Assembly (NCBI GenBank): GCA_963761435.1 | Contig: CAVXHJ010000020.1 | Span: 186,001 to 250,000, forward strand | Source of the DNA: Roseiarcus sp963761435 | GTDB lineage: Bacteria; Pseudomonadota; Alphaproteobacteria; Rhizobiales; Beijerinckiaceae | Direction of reading: 5' to 3' | DNA: 64,000 bases | In this document: piece after piece, positions 63,787 to 64,000 of the stretch | How positions within the stretch are numbered: the first letter of the stretch is position 1 | Layout of the letters: each line of letters starts with the position of its first letter | Program-made: the position numbers and the translations under genes | The notes under the pieces: model-generated | Told to the model about the DNA's origin: nothing | The model's input: only the letters and a program-made list of their open reading frames with translations | Database searches by the model: none

Positions 63787-64000
63787 ATGTCTATGTCCAT
63801 GATCGAAGCGCGCCAGGCCGACCCATCACCGGCGCCCGCTCGCGACGAGGAGCGCTGGCAGGCGGTCAAGCGCCGCGACCCGGCCTTCGACGGGAAATTC
63901 TTCTTCGCCGTCCGCACGACCGGCGTCTATTGCCGGCCGAGCTGCGCCTCCCGGCCCGCCAAACGCGAGAACGTGTCGTTCTACGCCACGGCGCAGGCGG
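63787..64000 (+). CDS. ada: Ada, DNA alkylation response protein, N-terminal part (cut by window edge)
   Basis: The open frame runs off the window after about 71 codons. ERWQAVKRRDPAFDGKFFFAVRTTGVYCRPSCASRPAKRENVSFY is the zinc-binding Ada domain that repairs methylphosphotriesters, with two of the four Cys ligands visible (VYCRPSC). Whether the AraC-type and methyltransferase domains follow cannot be seen. Three in-frame ATGs (63787, 63793, 63799) are possible; the first follows GGAG. Confidence 0.88.
   Translation, partial: MSMSMIEARQADPSPAPARDEERWQAVKRRDPAFDGKFFFAVRTTGVYCRPSCASRPAKRENVSFYATAQA

Overview
The window is GC-rich, densely packed DNA from an alphaproteobacterium, most likely a member of the Hyphomicrobiales (Rhizobiales). 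The evidence is the gene order lgt-midA-pgeF, the DUF465 pair, the HCEERSDEAIQ/LLRSARND-type palindromic repeats, an alphaproteobacterial elongator tRNA-Met, and an oxygen-dependent (CobG-type) cobalamin pathway. Three PEP-CTERM proteins suggest a strain that has an exosortase elsewhere. The genus cannot be fixed from the sequence alone.

Layout. 1-12.5 kb: a cobalamin (B12) corrin-ring cluster, cobN(partial)-cobG-cobH-cobI-cobJ, cobK (minus), cobL-cobE-cobM, cbiD (minus), cobB. It is interrupted by at least four families of palindromic repeats, one of them inserted in frame inside cobB. 12.5-15.6 kb: a REP-like element, a PEP-CTERM protein, and an MFS transporter coupled to a flavin reductase. 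15.7-22.3 kb: lgt-midA-pgeF (minus), then a YbhN-like membrane protein, pncA, a glutathione transferase and queG (itself a B12 enzyme). 22.3-26 kb: two DUF465 proteins, chaB, two more PEP-CTERM proteins and a DHFR-fold reductase. 26.3-31.8 kb: a ytfQRT-yjfF type sugar ABC importer followed by a FadR-family regulator, with two matching operator sites upstream of the first gene. 31.8-35.1 kb: a CLC channel, purE-purK and tRNA-Met. 35.2-37.5 kb: a lower-GC surface-modification patch (sulfotransferase, acyltransferase). 37.9-43.5 kb: a complete dppABCDF peptide importer (minus). 43.8-48.4 kb: a P-II protein, hemW, and the tail of a tol-pal cluster (pal-cpoB-tilS). 48.6-51.4 kb: a membrane protein, an orphan amino-acid-type binding protein and a methyltransferase. 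51.4-58.2 kb: a TPP-riboswitch-controlled thiamine operon, thiC-GFA-thiO-thiS-[toxin-antitoxin]-thiG-thiE-thiD. 58.2-64 kb: a DUF3095 protein, mutS, a LysE-type exporter, a small secreted protein and the start of ada.

Two vitamin pathways dominate (B12 and thiamine). In both, a biosynthetic gene (cobB, thiD) carries an in-frame insertion that looks derived from a palindromic repeat, and the thiamine operon also hosts a toxin-antitoxin module.

Ten genes (cobM, flavin reductase, MFS, DUF465, one PEP-CTERM, ytfR, yjfF, sulfotransferase, tilS, cpoB) are each broken by one single-base shift. Nine are +1 and one is -1, and conserved protein lies on both sides in every case. tilS is normally essential, so most of these are more likely base-level assembly errors than real pseudogenes. 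They are annotated here as single frameshifted genes.
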